Notes: generated by a model not told the origin, from the sequence alone. Positions 1-9,374 are shown, numbered from the stretch's first letter. The stretch: 64,000 nt of DNA from Stappia indica (GCF_020177335.1 NZ_JAIVMG010000004.1:186001-250000); one strand, 5' to 3'. Program-made: numbers and translations.

Positions 1-65
1 GAAAACGACCCGCGCCGCCCGCCCGGCGCCGATCACCAGGCTGACCAGGAACGGAAAGAGACAGA

Positions 66-1925
66 GTGTCCCGCTACGGTTCAACATCCTCGCCCGAACG
101 CTCGGGAAACCGCGATATCCGCCCGCTCGGGACACTTGTTCCCTATCTTGGCCGCTACAAGGGCCGCGTCCTGCTGGCGCTCTTGGCGCTTGTTGGCGCC
201 GCCGTGACGACCCTGGTCCTGCCGGTGGCCATTCGCCGGATGATCGACTTCGGCTTCGGCGCCGACGATCCGGCCCTGATCAACAGCTACTTCACGGTGC
301 TGATCGTGGTGGTCGCCTGTCTCGCCGGATTCAGTGCCCTGCGTTATTTCCTCGTGACCTCGCTCGGCGAACGGATCGTCGCCGATATCCGCGCCGACGT
401 CTTCGCCCATCTGGTCCATCTCTCTCCGGCCTATTTCGACAGCGCCAAATCCGGCGAAATGGTCTCCCGGCTGACCGCCGATGCGACCCAGGTCAAATCC
501 GCCGTCGGCGCCAGCGCCTCCATCGCCATGCGCAATCTGGTGATGTTCCTCGGCGCCTCCGCCATGATGGTGGTCACCAGCCCGCGCCTGTCGCTGTTCG
601 TGCTCGCCGCGATCCCGGTGATCGTGCTGCCGCTGATCGCCTTCGGCCGCTCCGTGCGCCGCCGGTCGCGCAAGGCACAGGACACGTTGGCCGACGCCTC
701 CGCCTATGCCTCTGAGGCCATCGGCGCGGTGCGGACCCTTCAGGCCTTCACCAACGAGAAGCTCGCCGGCAACCGCTTCGCCGCCTCCGTGGAAGAGGCC
801 TTCCGCGCCGCCAGAACCGCGATTCTCGCCCGGGCGCTGCTGACCGCCTTCGCCATCTTCGTGATCGCCTCCAGCGTCGTCACCGTGCTCTGGGTCGGCG
901 CCAGCGACGTCTTCACCGGACGCATTTCCGCCGGCGAGCTGGGTCAGTTCCTGCTCTATTCGATTTTCGCTGCCGGTGCGCTCGGTGAGCTCAGCCAGGT
1001 CTGGGGCGAGATTTCCCTGGCCGCCGGCGCCGCCGAACGGCTGGCCGAACTCTTGCGGATCGAGCCGGAAATCTCCGCCCCGGAAAACCCCGTCGCCCTG
1101 CCTGCGCGGATCACCGGCAGCGTCCGCTTCGACAAGGTATCCTTCTCCTACGCCAAGAGCGGCGACGTGCCGGTGGTCAACGGCATCGACCTCGATATCG
1201 CGCCGGGAGAGACCGTGGCGGTGGTGGGCCCGTCAGGTGCCGGCAAATCGACCCTGTTCCATCTGCTGATGCGCTTTTACGACCCCAGCAAGGGCGCCAT
1301 CCTGATCGACGGCATGGACCTCAGGGCCTGCGATCCGCGCGACATTCGCGGTCATATGGCGCTGGTGCCGCAGGACACGGTTGTCTTCGGCACCACCGTT
1401 CTGGAAAACATCGCCTTCGGGCGCCCGGATGCCAGTGCCGAGGAGATTCGCCGGGCCGCCGAACTGGCGCTTGCCGACGAATTCATCCGCGCCCTCCCGC
1501 AGGGCTATGACACGGAGATCGGCGAGCGCGGCGTCACCCTGTCCGGCGGCCAGCGCCAGCGCATCGCCATTGCCCGGGCGATCCTCAAGGATGCGCCGCT
1601 GCTGCTGCTCGACGAGGCCACCAGCGCGCTGGACGCGGAAAGCGAGACCGTGGTGCAGCAGGCGCTGGAACGGCTGATGGAACAGCGCACGACGCTGGTG
1701 ATCGCCCACCGGCTCGCCACCATCTTGAAATCGGACCGCATCATCGTCATGGACGGCGGCAAGATCGTCGAAACCGGCACCCACAGCGATCTGGTGGCCC
1801 GCGGCGGGCTCTATGCCAAACTGGCGAAGCTGCAGTTCGAGACCGGCGCCCAGGCGTTTTCCTCCGCTTCGGAAGCCTCGGCCGCTGCGACCACCCCGCT
1901 TGCCGAAAGCGCCGCCGGCGAATAG
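66..1925 (+). CDS. ABC transporter, fused permease and ATPase (exporter type)
   Basis: A 619-residue half-transporter of the MsbA/BmrA-like exporter class that should sit in the inner membrane as a dimer and export a lipid, peptide or drug-like substrate. About six transmembrane segments lie in residues 35-310. The nucleotide-binding domain follows at about 350-585, with Walker A GPSGAGKST near 388, signature LSGGQ near 492, Walker B LLLLDEATSALD near 515 and a switch histidine in VIAHRLAT. The start is a GTG at 66 with purine-rich AGGA/GGAAAGAG upstream. The Ala/Ser-rich tail after residue 595 is probably disordered. It is followed by a strong terminator and convergent to the SDR gene. The substrate cannot be deduced. 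Confidence 0.9.
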   Translation: MSRYGSTSSPERSGNRDIRPLGTLVPYLGRYKGRVLLALLALVGAAVTTLVLPVAIRRMIDFGFGADDPALINSYFTVLIVVVACLAGFSALRYFLVTSLGERIVADIRADVFAHLVHLSPAYFDSAKSGEMVSRLTADATQVKSAVGASASIAMRNLVMFLGASAMMVVTSPRLSLFVLAAIPVIVLPLIAFGRSVRRRSRKAQDTLADASAYASEAIGAVRTLQAFTNEKLAGNRFAASVEEAFRAARTAILARALLTAFAIFVIASSVVTVLWVGASDVFTGRISAGELGQFLLYSIFAAGALGELSQVWGEISLAAGAAERLAELLRIEPEISAPENPVALPARITGSVRFDKVSFSYAKSGDVPVVNGIDLDIAPGETVAVVGPSGAGKSTLFHLLMRFYDPSKGAILIDGMDLRACDPRDIRGHMALVPQDTVVFGTTVLENIAFGRPDASAEEIRRAAELALADEFIRALPQGYDTEIGERGVTLSGGQRQRIAIARAILKDAPLLLLDEATSALDAESETVVQQALERLMEQRTTLVIAHRLATILKSDRIIVMDGGKIVETGTHSDLVARGGLYAKLAKLQFETGAQAFSSASEASAAATTPLAESAAGE

Positions 1926-1968
1926 CCCGCGCCGCCCGGCTGCCAGCGCCAACACCACTTGCACACGA

Positions 1969-2007
1969 AAAAGGGCCGGGGAATCGCTTCCCCGGCCCTT
2001 TTGTTTG
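1969..2007. terminator. Bidirectional hairpin terminator between ABC exporter and SDR gene
   Basis: Perfect 15-bp stem (1969-1983 with 1988-2002) and a TCGC loop. The ends form A-runs and T-runs, so it can terminate the exporter on the plus strand and the SDR gene on the minus strand. Confidence 0.9.
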
Positions 2008-2051
2008 TCTGAATGCCGACCGGACACGACGGCCAATCAGGGCAGCGCCCC

Positions 2052-2843
2052 TCAGTCCTCGTCGGGAACCGGAACCGTGTAGTTGAGCGGCAGACGGCCG
2101 CCATCGGCATACAAGGTCTGACCGGTCATGTAGCTGGCATCATCGGAGGCCAGGAATGCCGCGACGCCGGCGATTTCCGACGGTTCGCCCACGCGCCCCA
2201 TCGGCGTGCGCGACAGCACCCGTGCCTTTGCCGCCGGGTCGGAATTCACCGACGCCAGCATCTCCGTCATGATCGAGCCCGGCCCGATGCCGTTGACGCG
2301 AATGCCGTAGGGGGCCAGCGACAGCGCCGCCACCTTGGTGAGCTGGTTCATGCCGCCCTTGGAGATCGAATAGGGCACCTGGTTGGCGATGGCGAACACC
2401 GCGTTCACCGACGACATGTTGATGATCGTGCCGGGCGTGCCGCCGTCCTTGACCTTGTCGACCATATGCCGGGCAACCGCCTGGGAGCACAGGAACGCGC
2501 CCTTCAGGTTGACGCCCAGCACCCGGTCGAAATCCGCCTCTTCCAGATCGAGGAAATCCGCGCCGACGACGATGCCGGCGTTGTTGACCAGGATGTCGAT
2601 ATCGCCGAACGCATCGAGTGTCGCGGCGACGAGATTGCGCACGTCGAGCTTCTCGGCGACATTGCAATGCACATAGCGCACCTCGCCCAGCGCACCGAGT
2701 TCGGCTTCCGCCGCAGCGCCGCGCGCATCATCAAGGTCGGCAATGACGACCTTCGCCCCGTCCTGCACGAAACGCTTGGCAATGGCGAATCCGATGCCAC
2801 CGGCCGCGCCGGTGACGATGGCTACCTTGTTTTCCAGAGACAC
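2052..2843 (-). CDS. Short-chain dehydrogenase/reductase (SDR), NAD-type
   Basis: A 263-residue classical SDR. The Rossmann motif TGAAGGIG lies at residues 11-18, NNAG at 87-90, catalytic Ser145 in NMSS and the Tyr158-x3-Lys162 pair in YSISK. Asp36 at the end of beta-2 favours NAD over NADP. The open frame runs further upstream, but the GTG at 2843 begins the family-typical N-terminus (SLENKVAIVTGA) and has a GAGGG-like ribosome site 6 bases ahead. Oxidation or reduction of a secondary alcohol is expected; the substrate is unknown. It resembles 3-oxoacyl reductase, glucose dehydrogenase and hydroxybutyrate dehydrogenase types about equally. Confidence 0.85.
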   Translation of the reverse strand: MSLENKVAIVTGAAGGIGFAIAKRFVQDGAKVVIADLDDARGAAAEAELGALGEVRYVHCNVAEKLDVRNLVAATLDAFGDIDILVNNAGIVVGADFLDLEEADFDRVLGVNLKGAFLCSQAVARHMVDKVKDGGTPGTIINMSSVNAVFAIANQVPYSISKGGMNQLTKVAALSLAPYGIRVNGIGPGSIMTEMLASVNSDPAAKARVLSRTPMGRVGEPSEIAGVAAFLASDDASYMTGQTLYADGGRLPLNYTVPVPDED

Positions 2844-3074
2844 GGAACCCTCGCTTGTGTCGTGGCCTCGGGCCAAGGCCCCCGCATCCCGAAAACCGGG
2901 ATCAGGCACCTGTGGGCCAACTCCTAATCAGATCGGAAGCACGCGGCGGCGTTTGAAATATCCCGCCTTGCGCCCCCATCGACGAACGATCATGGCATTG
3001 CGTGACGGCCCCTCCCGGCCCGCGCACGCAACCACGCCGCGCGACCATAGGCCGGCCCGCGCGTCCTGTCGATG

Positions 3075-3100
3075 CCCGCCGGCATCCGTTTGCCGGCGGG
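3075..3100 (-). terminator. Hairpin downstream of prpE (no T-run)
   Basis: A 10-bp perfect GC-rich inverted repeat (3075-3084 with 3091-3100) just past the prpE stop. It has no poly-T, so it may be a 3'-end stabiliser rather than an intrinsic terminator. Confidence 0.4.
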
Positions 3101-3115
3101 TTCCTCGCCGCTCTG

Positions 3116-5029
3116 TCAGGAAGTACCGGCCAACCCACGTTCCTTGAGCGCATCCTCGATCTCGTCGAGAATCGCCGGATCGTCGATGGTCGCCGGCATC
3201 TTGAACGCATCGCCGTCGGCGATCTGGCGCATGGTCGCCCGCAGGATCTTGCCCGAGCGGGTCTTCGGCAGGCGCTCCACGGTGATCGCAAGCTTGAAGG
3301 CCGCCACCGGCCCGATCTTCTCCCGCACGATGCGAACGAGTTCCGCCTCGATCTCCGCCGTTGGCCGGTCGACCCCGGCCTTCAGGACGACGAAACCGCA
3401 AGGGGTTTGCCCTTTCAGCTTGTCGGTGATCCCGACGACGGCGCATTCGGCCACATCCGGATGGCTGGCCAGCACCTCTTCCATCGCCCCGGTGGACAAA
3501 CGATGCCCCGCCACGTTGATGATGTCATCGGTGCGCGCCATGATGAACAGGTAGCCTTCCTCGTCCCTGATCCCGGCATCCGCGGTCTTGTAGTAGCCCG
3601 GAAACTCGTCCAGATAGCTGGTGCGGAACCGCTCGGGCGCCTGCCACAAAGTCGGCAGGCAGCCAGGGGGCAGCGGCAGCTTGATCACCACGTTGCCGAG
3701 GGTGCCAGCCGGCACCGGATGGCCCGCATCGTCCAGCACCTGCACGTCGTAGCCGGGCATCGGCACGCTCGGCGAGCCGTGCTTGATCGGCAGCAGGCCG
3801 AGCCCCAGCGGATTGCCGGCAATCGCCCAGCCGGTTTCCGTCTGCCACCAATGGTCGATCACCGGAACGCCCAGCTTGTCCTCGGCCCATTGCAGCGTGT
3901 CCGGATCGGCACGCTCGCCGGCCAGGAACAGGGAGCGGAAGCCCGCCAGATCATAGTCGCCGATCAGCTTGCCTTCGGGATCTTCCTTCTTGATCGCCCG
4001 GAAGGCGGTCGGCGCGGTGAACAGGCTCACCACGTTGTGGTCGGAAATCACCCGCCAGAACACGCCCGCATCGGGCGTGCCCACCGGCTTGCCCTCAAAC
4101 ACCAGGGTGGTCGCGCCGTGCAGCAGCGGCGCATAGACGATGTAGGAATGACCGACCACCCAACCGACGTCGGAGGCGGTCCAGAACACCTCGCCCGGCT
4201 CGATACCATAGAGATTCTTCATCGACCACTTCAGCGCGACCATATGCCCGCCATTGTCGCGAACGACACCCTTGGGCTGCCCGGTAGTGCCGGAGGTATA
4301 GAGGATGTAGAGCGGATCGGTCGCCTTCACCGGCACGCAGTCGACCTTCCGGCCGGCCGCCATCGCCTCGCCCATCAGCGCTCCGAGGTCGTGGTCGCGG
4401 CCCTCGATCAGCGTTGCCTCGGCCTGCTCCCGCTGCAGCACGAAACAGGCCTCGGGCTTGTGCGCGGACAATTCGATCGCCTCGTCGAGCAACGGCTTGT
4501 AGGCCACGACCCGGCCCGGCTCGATGCCGCAGGACGCAGCCACAATGGCCTTCGGGCCGGCATCCTCGATCCGGGTGGCCAGCTCCCGTGCGGCGAACCC
4601 GCCGAACACCACCGAATGCACCGCGCCGAGACGGGCACAAGCAAGCATGGCCATCAGCGCCTCGGGGATCATCGGCATGTAGAGGATCACCCGGTCACCC
4701 TTGGTCACACCCTTGTCGACCAGACAGGCCGCCAGCGCATTGACCCGCGCCAGCACCTCCTCATAGGTGTAACTCGCCGACTTGCCGGTGATCGGGCTGT
4801 CATAGATGATCGCCGGCTGGCCCGGGCGGCCACGCTCCACATGGCGGTCGAGGCAATTGTAGCAGGTGTTGCATTCCGCACCGGCGAACCACTGACCGAA
4901 ACTTCCGAGCGAGGGGTCAAACACCTTGTCCCATGGCTTGATCCAGTCGATCTCGGCGGCGGCCTCCGCCCAGAAGGCCTCCGGATCCCGCATCGATTTG
5001 CCATAGACCTCGTGATAACGGCTTGGCAT
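3116..5029 (-). CDS. prpE: Propionate--CoA ligase (propionyl-CoA synthetase)
   Basis: A 637-residue enzyme of the acetyl-/propionyl-CoA synthetase branch of the ANL superfamily. It activates propionate through propionyl-AMP to propionyl-CoA in the cytosol. The N-terminal ACAS segment (YHEVYGKSMRDPEAFW) is typical. The P-loop YTSGTTGQPKGV is near residue 245, the hinge region (KTADAGIRDEEGY) lies in the C-terminal third, and the acylation-loop lysine is in LPKTRSGKILR near 592. The open frame extends far upstream antisense to two real genes. The ATG at 5029 has AGGAG ahead and matches family length, about 630 residues. No methylcitrate-cycle or methylmalonyl genes are adjacent, so propionyl-CoA is presumably handled elsewhere. 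Confidence 0.93.
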   Translation of the reverse strand: MPSRYHEVYGKSMRDPEAFWAEAAAEIDWIKPWDKVFDPSLGSFGQWFAGAECNTCYNCLDRHVERGRPGQPAIIYDSPITGKSASYTYEEVLARVNALAACLVDKGVTKGDRVILYMPMIPEALMAMLACARLGAVHSVVFGGFAARELATRIEDAGPKAIVAASCGIEPGRVVAYKPLLDEAIELSAHKPEACFVLQREQAEATLIEGRDHDLGALMGEAMAAGRKVDCVPVKATDPLYILYTSGTTGQPKGVVRDNGGHMVALKWSMKNLYGIEPGEVFWTASDVGWVVGHSYIVYAPLLHGATTLVFEGKPVGTPDAGVFWRVISDHNVVSLFTAPTAFRAIKKEDPEGKLIGDYDLAGFRSLFLAGERADPDTLQWAEDKLGVPVIDHWWQTETGWAIAGNPLGLGLLPIKHGSPSVPMPGYDVQVLDDAGHPVPAGTLGNVVIKLPLPPGCLPTLWQAPERFRTSYLDEFPGYYKTADAGIRDEEGYLFIMARTDDIINVAGHRLSTGAMEEVLASHPDVAECAVVGITDKLKGQTPCGFVVLKAGVDRPTAEIEAELVRIVREKIGPVAAFKLAITVERLPKTRSGKILRATMRQIADGDAFKMPATIDDPAILDEIEDALKERGLAGTS

Positions 5030-5380
5030 CCTGTCACTCCTCGTTGCCCGCCCGCGATCGGCGAAGCCGTCACGGTCTGTCTTTTTCGCCCTGAAGCGTG
5101 TTGCCTGAAGCGATCCGCGAAGAAGCGCGCCGCCTGCCGGTCCGCCACCGGAGGCACTGGCACTTTTCACATCCAGACAGTATGTGCCGCCAGCGCCAAG
5201 GGAAAGGCAAGTCCGCCCGGCTAAGACATTCGGCGAAGAGGGCGGCAGCCCAAACCGGCCTCCGGCATACCAGTTGAGGCGCACCAACATGACAGGGCCG
5301 CCCGGACAGCGTATAGGCTCGGACCGGAGCCGTCCCGCATCCCGTGTCCTGCCTGCTTCCTTCACCCGAGATACCCAGAC
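5030..5380. other. Intergenic region between divergent prpE and TauE/SafE gene
   Basis: 351 bases that must hold the promoters of both divergent genes. I see no convincing -35/-10 pair, hairpin terminator or RNA element. Open frames crossing it lack family resemblance. Confidence 0.5.
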
Positions 5381-6142
5381 GTGACCCCGATCGCAGATCC
5401 CCTCTTCTACGCGCTTGCCGTTCCCGCCGTGATCATGGTCGGGCTGGCCAAGGGCGGCTTCGGCGGGCCCCTGTCCCTGCTCGGCGTGCCGATGATGGCG
5501 CTGGTCATCCCGCCGGTGCAGGCGGCCGGCATCATGCTGCCGATCCTCGTCGTCATGGACATGGCCGGGCTCGTCGCCTATCGCCGCAGCTTCGATGCCA
5601 CCAGCCTGAAGATCCTCCTGCCGGCCGCCCTTGTCGGCATCGTCCTTGGCTATGTCACCGCCGCACAGGTCAGCGATGCCCATGTGCGCCTGCTGGTCGG
5701 ACTGGTCGCCATCCTGTTCACCCTCGACAGCCTGCGCGGCGGCGCCGCCCGCAACGCCCCGCGCCCGCATCGCCCCTGGGCCGGGCGCTTCTGGGGCATG
5801 ATCGCCGGCTTCACCAGCTTCGTCAGCCATGCCGGCAGCCCGCCGTTCCAGATCTACATGCTGCCGCTGCGCCTCGATCCGCTGCGCTTCGCCGGCACGT
5901 CGGTGCTGTTCTTCACGGCGATGAACGCGATCAAGCTGGTGCCCTATGGCCTGCTCGGTCAGTTCGACGCGGCCAATCTGGCGACCTCCGCCCTGCTGCT
6001 GCCGCTCGCACCGCTGGCGACGCTGGCCGGCGTCTGGCTGGTCCGGCGCACCCGGCCCGCGCTGTTCTACCGCATCACCCATGCCGCGGTGGCGGTGATC
6101 GGCTGCAAGCTCTTGTGGGACGGGGTCACCGGATTGATGTGA
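5381..6142 (+). CDS. Sulfite exporter TauE/SafE family permease
   Basis: A 253-residue integral membrane protein. The early GLAKGGFGG motif and the mid-protein GSPPFQIYMLPL segment are characteristic of the TauE/SafE family (two repeats of about four helices each). Family members export sulfite, sulfoacetate or related anions, or act as uncharacterised permeases. The start is GTG at 5381, with only a weak ribosome site (GAGATACCCAGAC). The gene stands alone, 102 bases before the acyl-CoA ligase, so the two may be co-transcribed. The substrate is not deducible. Confidence 0.85.
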   Translation: MTPIADPLFYALAVPAVIMVGLAKGGFGGPLSLLGVPMMALVIPPVQAAGIMLPILVVMDMAGLVAYRRSFDATSLKILLPAALVGIVLGYVTAAQVSDAHVRLLVGLVAILFTLDSLRGGAARNAPRPHRPWAGRFWGMIAGFTSFVSHAGSPPFQIYMLPLRLDPLRFAGTSVLFFTAMNAIKLVPYGLLGQFDAANLATSALLLPLAPLATLAGVWLVRRTRPALFYRITHAAVAVIGCKLLWDGVTGLM

Positions 6143-6244
6143 CTCAATGACCGCCCCCTTACGCCTTTCGCATGGTTGATCCTTACCGGGTTTGGCGGTT
6201 TGATGGCACGCCCGACCGGGCAATTCGGTTCTCCGGAGGAATGA

Positions 6245-7882
6245 ATGGCTGAGACTGGCAGTCCCTATACCCGCGATCTCGACAAGACGCAGGCAAACCA
6301 CACCCCCCTGTCGCCGCTGAGTTTCCTGGCGCGCGCCGCCTTCGTCTTTCCCGATCGCACGGCGATCGTGCATGGAACCCAGCGCACCAGTTACCAGGAC
6401 TTCTATGCCCGTGCGCGCCAGCTTGCCTCCGCACTCGCCGCGCGCGGCATCGGCAAGAACGACACCGTGACAGTGATGCTCTCCAACACCCCGCCGATGC
6501 TGGAAGCGCACTATGGCGTGCCGATGACCGGCGCCGTGCTGCACTCGCTGAACACCCGGCTCGACGCCACGGTGCTGGCCTTCCAGCTCGACCATGCCGA
6601 GACCAAGGTGGTGATCACCGACCGGGAATTCGCCCCGGTGATGAAGGAAGCGCTGGCGCTGGCCACCGTCAAGCCGCTGGTCATCGACTATGACGACCCG
6701 GAATTCCCGCAAGATGGCGAGCGTCTCGGCTCTGAGGATTACGAAGCTTTCCTCACCTCCGGCGATCCGGACTACGCCTGGTCGCTGCCGGGCGACGAAT
6801 GGGATGCGATCTCGCTGAACTACACCTCGGGCACCACCGGCAACCCCAAGGGTGTCGTCTATCATCATCGCGGCGCCTACCTGCTGGCCCAGGCCAACAT
6901 TCTCACCGCCTCGATGGCCAAGCACCCGGTCTATCTGTGGACCCTGCCGATGTTCCACTGCAACGGCTGGTGCTTCCCCTGGTCGATCTCGATCGTCGCC
7001 GGCACCCATGTGTGCCTGCGCCAGGTGCGGCCGAAGCCGATCTGGGACGCGCTCGCCGACGAGGGGGTGACCCATCTGTGCGGCGCCCCCGTGATCATGA
7101 CCACCCTGCTGAACGCCCCCGAGGCAGACAAACGCGACCTCGCCGGCCGCGTCGTCGAATTCTTCACCGCTGCCGCCCCGCCGCCCGAGGCCGTGCTTGC
7201 GGCGATGAAGGAAGCCGGCTTCAATGTCACCCATCTCTATGGCCTGACCGAGGTCTACGGACCGGCGGTGGTCAATGAATGGAAGGACGAGTGGAACGCC
7301 CGCCCGGCCGACGAACAGGCCACACTCAAGGCGCGCCAAGGGGTGCGCTACGTCGCCCTCGACGGCCTGAGCGTGCGCGATCCGATGACCATGGAGCCGG
7401 TGCCGGCGGACGGAAAGACCCTCGGCGAGGTGATGTTCCGCGGCAATGTGGTGATGAAGGGCTACCTGAAGAACCGGGAAGCGACCGACGAGGCATTCGC
7501 CGGCGGCTGGTTCCACTCAGGCGACCTCGGCGTCCTGCATCCCGACGGCTATATCCAGCTCAAGGACCGCTCCAAGGACATCATCATTTCCGGCGGCGAG
7601 AACATATCCTCCATCGAGGTGGAAGACGCCCTGTTCCGGCATCCGGATGTGGTCGCCGCGGCCGTGGTCGCCCGGCCCGACGAGAAATGGGGCGAGACCC
7701 CTTGCGCCTTTGTCGAGCTGCGCCCGGGAGCGGAGGTCTCCGCCAAGGAGATCACCGATTTCTGCCGCGAGCGGCTGGCCCATTTCAAGGTGCCCCGCCA
7801 TGTCATTTTTACGGAGCTGCCGAAAACCTCGACCGGCAAGATCCAGAAATACGTGCTGCGCGAGATGGCCCGCGAGAGCTGA
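6245..7882 (+). CDS. Acyl-CoA synthetase (AMP-forming), fatty-acyl/DmdB-like
   Basis: A 545-residue ANL-superfamily ligase that should form an acyl-adenylate and then an acyl-CoA. The P-loop YTSGTTGNPKGV is at about residues 192-203, the LYGLTEVYGP A5-type motif at about 325, the hinge SGDLGVLHPDGYIQLKDRSK at about 425-445, and the catalytic lysine in PKTSTGKIQK near 530. Length and motif spelling match the group containing medium-chain acyl-CoA ligases and the methylmercaptopropionyl-CoA ligase DmdB. Sequence alone cannot separate them. The start ATG 6245 has GGAGGA four bases upstream. It is followed by a strong bidirectional terminator. Confidence 0.88.
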   Translation: MAETGSPYTRDLDKTQANHTPLSPLSFLARAAFVFPDRTAIVHGTQRTSYQDFYARARQLASALAARGIGKNDTVTVMLSNTPPMLEAHYGVPMTGAVLHSLNTRLDATVLAFQLDHAETKVVITDREFAPVMKEALALATVKPLVIDYDDPEFPQDGERLGSEDYEAFLTSGDPDYAWSLPGDEWDAISLNYTSGTTGNPKGVVYHHRGAYLLAQANILTASMAKHPVYLWTLPMFHCNGWCFPWSISIVAGTHVCLRQVRPKPIWDALADEGVTHLCGAPVIMTTLLNAPEADKRDLAGRVVEFFTAAAPPPEAVLAAMKEAGFNVTHLYGLTEVYGPAVVNEWKDEWNARPADEQATLKARQGVRYVALDGLSVRDPMTMEPVPADGKTLGEVMFRGNVVMKGYLKNREATDEAFAGGWFHSGDLGVLHPDGYIQLKDRSKDIIISGGENISSIEVEDALFRHPDVVAAAVVARPDEKWGETPCAFVELRPGAEVSAKEITDFCRERLAHFKVPRHVIFTELPKTSTGKIQKYVLREMARES

Positions 7883-7937
7883 CGCAAGGGGCCGGACGCC
7901 CCTCGGCTCCGGCTTGATCTCGGCGCCATGAAACGAC

Positions 7938-7964
7938 AAAAGCCGCGGCAATGCCGCGGCTTTT
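7938..7964. terminator. Bidirectional hairpin terminator
   Basis: Stem 7938-7950 with 7952-7964 (AAAAGCCGCGGC paired with GCCGCGGCTTTT) between the convergent acyl-CoA ligase and DUF465 genes. A and T runs on both sides suit both directions. Confidence 0.88.
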
Positions 7965-8012
7965 ACGTCAGCAGACTTCCGAAGAAGCCGGTAGTTTGTC
8001 AGTGCAAATCGC

Positions 8013-8192
8013 TCAATGCACGGTTTCAGCGCCGCCCAGCCGTGTAATCTCATCCTTGAGTTGAAGCTTCCGACGCTTGAGATCTGCAATGGCAAGCGAG
8101 TCCATACTTGGATGGCGCATTGCTTCTTCCAGTTTCCGCTCAAGATCCGAGTGGCGCTTCTGCAACTCGACGAGATGCGACTGTAGTGACAT
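8013..8192 (-). CDS. DUF465 (YdcH-like) small coiled-coil protein
   Basis: A 59-residue protein with the DUF465 pattern: a charged helix beginning SLQSHLVELQKRHSDLE, a short turn with a conserved Asp-Ser-Leu, then a second helix containing LKRRKLQLKDEI. ATG 8192 has GGAGG six bases upstream. Family members are small helical hairpins of unknown function, very common in alphaproteobacteria. A diverged paralogue is encoded divergently 280 bases away. It is convergent with the acyl-CoA ligase and shares its terminator. Confidence 0.88.
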   Translation of the reverse strand: MSLQSHLVELQKRHSDLERKLEEAMRHPSMDSLAIADLKRRKLQLKDEITRLGGAETVH

Positions 8193-8471
8193 GGAAAACC
8201 TCCTTGCCTATTCGCTTTTGACGACGTGAGTGTGACACAGCCATTCCCCGCTGTCGAACAGTTCCGGCACAAGGTGACGTAGCGACATCTGCCCTTTTGA
8301 AAAAATTCTTCCGACCTGCGACACCCTGCCTCAACCCCGCCTTGCGCCCCCCGTTTTCGCGCCTTTGAAATCCCCTACCTTTCCCGGAACATACGCGGTA
8401 TCTTTGCGGGGCGCGCCTCGGCAGGTGCGACCATAGCGGGACGGGATCGCAAAGAACGCTTGGAGACGGAT

Positions 8472-8693
8472 ATGGATTCAGGCATGGGCGTGGAACTGGA
8501 TGAAAAATCGGTCCGGATCGAATTGGCGCGCCTGCGCCAGGAGCATCGGGACCTGGACACGGCAATCGGGGCGATCATCGAAACCGGCCGGGCGGATGCC
8601 CTGCAACTCCAGCGCATGAAGAAGAAGAAGCTCTTCCTCAAGGACCGGATTACCTCGCTGGAAGATCGCCTGTTGCCCGACATCATTGCCTGA
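8472..8693 (+). CDS. DUF465 (YdcH-like) protein, second copy
   Basis: A 73-residue protein with the same two-helix DUF465 layout as its divergent neighbour: LARLRQEHRDLDTAIGAI, then LQLQRMKKKKLFLKDRI, with an acidic N-terminal extension. ATG 8472 has GGAG at 8462-8465, six bases ahead. A TTG at 8460 would add four residues and lacks a ribosome site. The gene lies just upstream of purE on the same strand, but a promoter-like sequence at 8773-8800 suggests purE is also transcribed independently. Function unknown. Confidence 0.8.
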   Translation: MDSGMGVELDEKSVRIELARLRQEHRDLDTAIGAIIETGRADALQLQRMKKKKLFLKDRITSLEDRLLPDIIA

Positions 8694-8772
8694 CGGAACG
8701 CAAGGACCGAACCGCCCCGACCACCGGCTCCGGGGCAACCGGCCTGCGCCCGCTCCCCCGGAACGCCGCCCC

Positions 8773-8800
8773 TTGCGCGCCGTACCGCTCTGCCTATAAT
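8773..8800 (+). promoter_or_regulatory. Candidate housekeeping promoter for purEK
   Basis: -35 TTGCGC (8773-8778), 16-base spacer, perfect -10 TATAAT (8795-8800), about 50 bases before the purE ATG. The -35 is degenerate but of a form common in alphaproteobacteria. Confidence 0.5.
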
Positions 8801-8850
8801 CCGCGCCTTTCCAGCCGACCTTCCCTTCGACACGAGTTTGCGAGAGTGGC

Positions 8851-9348
8851 ATGACAGCAAAGACGCCAGTGGTGGCGATCATCATGGGCAGTCAATCGGA
8901 CTGGCCGACCATGAAACATGCCGCCGATACGCTGGAAGCGCTCGGCGTGCCATTCGAGGCACGCATCGTCTCGGCCCATCGCACGCCGGAGCGGCTTTAC
9001 GAGTTCTCCCGCTCCGCCCGCGACGTCGGCTTCAAGGTGGTCATTGCCGGTGCCGGCGGCGCGGCGCACCTGCCGGGCATGACCGCCTCCATGACCCCGC
9101 TTCCCGTTTTTGGCGTGCCGATCGAATCGCGCACCCTGAAGGGCGAGGACAGCCTCCTGTCGATCGTGCAGATGCCGGCCGGCATTCCCGTTGGCACCCT
9201 GGCCATCGGTCGCGCCGGCGCGGTCAACGCGGCTCTGCTCGCCGCCGCCGTGCTTGCCCTCAACGATCCGGACCTGGCCGACCGGCTCGATGCCTGGCGC
9301 CAACGCCAGAGTGACGCGGTCGCCGAACGCCCCGCCGACGATCTCTGA
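8851..9348 (+). CDS. purE: 5-(carboxyamino)imidazole ribonucleotide mutase
   Basis: A 165-residue class I PurE that converts N5-CAIR to CAIR in de novo purine synthesis and acts as an octamer in the cytosol. Conserved segments are [10 protein letters not shown] near residue 12, the catalytic-histidine loop SAHRTP near 41, and [11 protein letters not shown] near 69. ATG 8851 follows a GAGAG ribosome site. The next gene, purK, supplies its substrate and starts 26 bases downstream, so the two form an operon. Confidence 0.96.
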   Translation: MTAKTPVVAIIMGSQSDWPTMKHAADTLEALGVPFEARIVSAHRTPERLYEFSRSARDVGFKVVIAGAGGAAHLPGMTASMTPLPVFGVPIESRTLKGEDSLLSIVQMPAGIPVGTLAIGRAGAVNAALLAAAVLALNDPDLADRLDAWRQRQSDAVAERPADDL

Positions 9349-9374
9349 CAGCCTTCCGACGGAAAGACACCACC

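Noticed and set aside
3002..5224. 740-codon plus-strand frame over prpE
   Set aside because: Shadow of prpE; low-complexity translation, no ribosome site and no recognisable domain.
5030..7516. Upstream 2.5 kb of the very long minus-strand open frame that ends at the prpE stop
   Set aside because: It is antisense to two well-supported genes, has no family-like sequence, and the real prpE start has its own ribosome site at 5029. Long antisense frames are expected at this GC content.
8193..8471. Sigma-32 promoter for the second DUF465 gene (CTTTGAAA near 8363)
   Set aside because: The -35-like sequence has no matching -10 at proper spacing.
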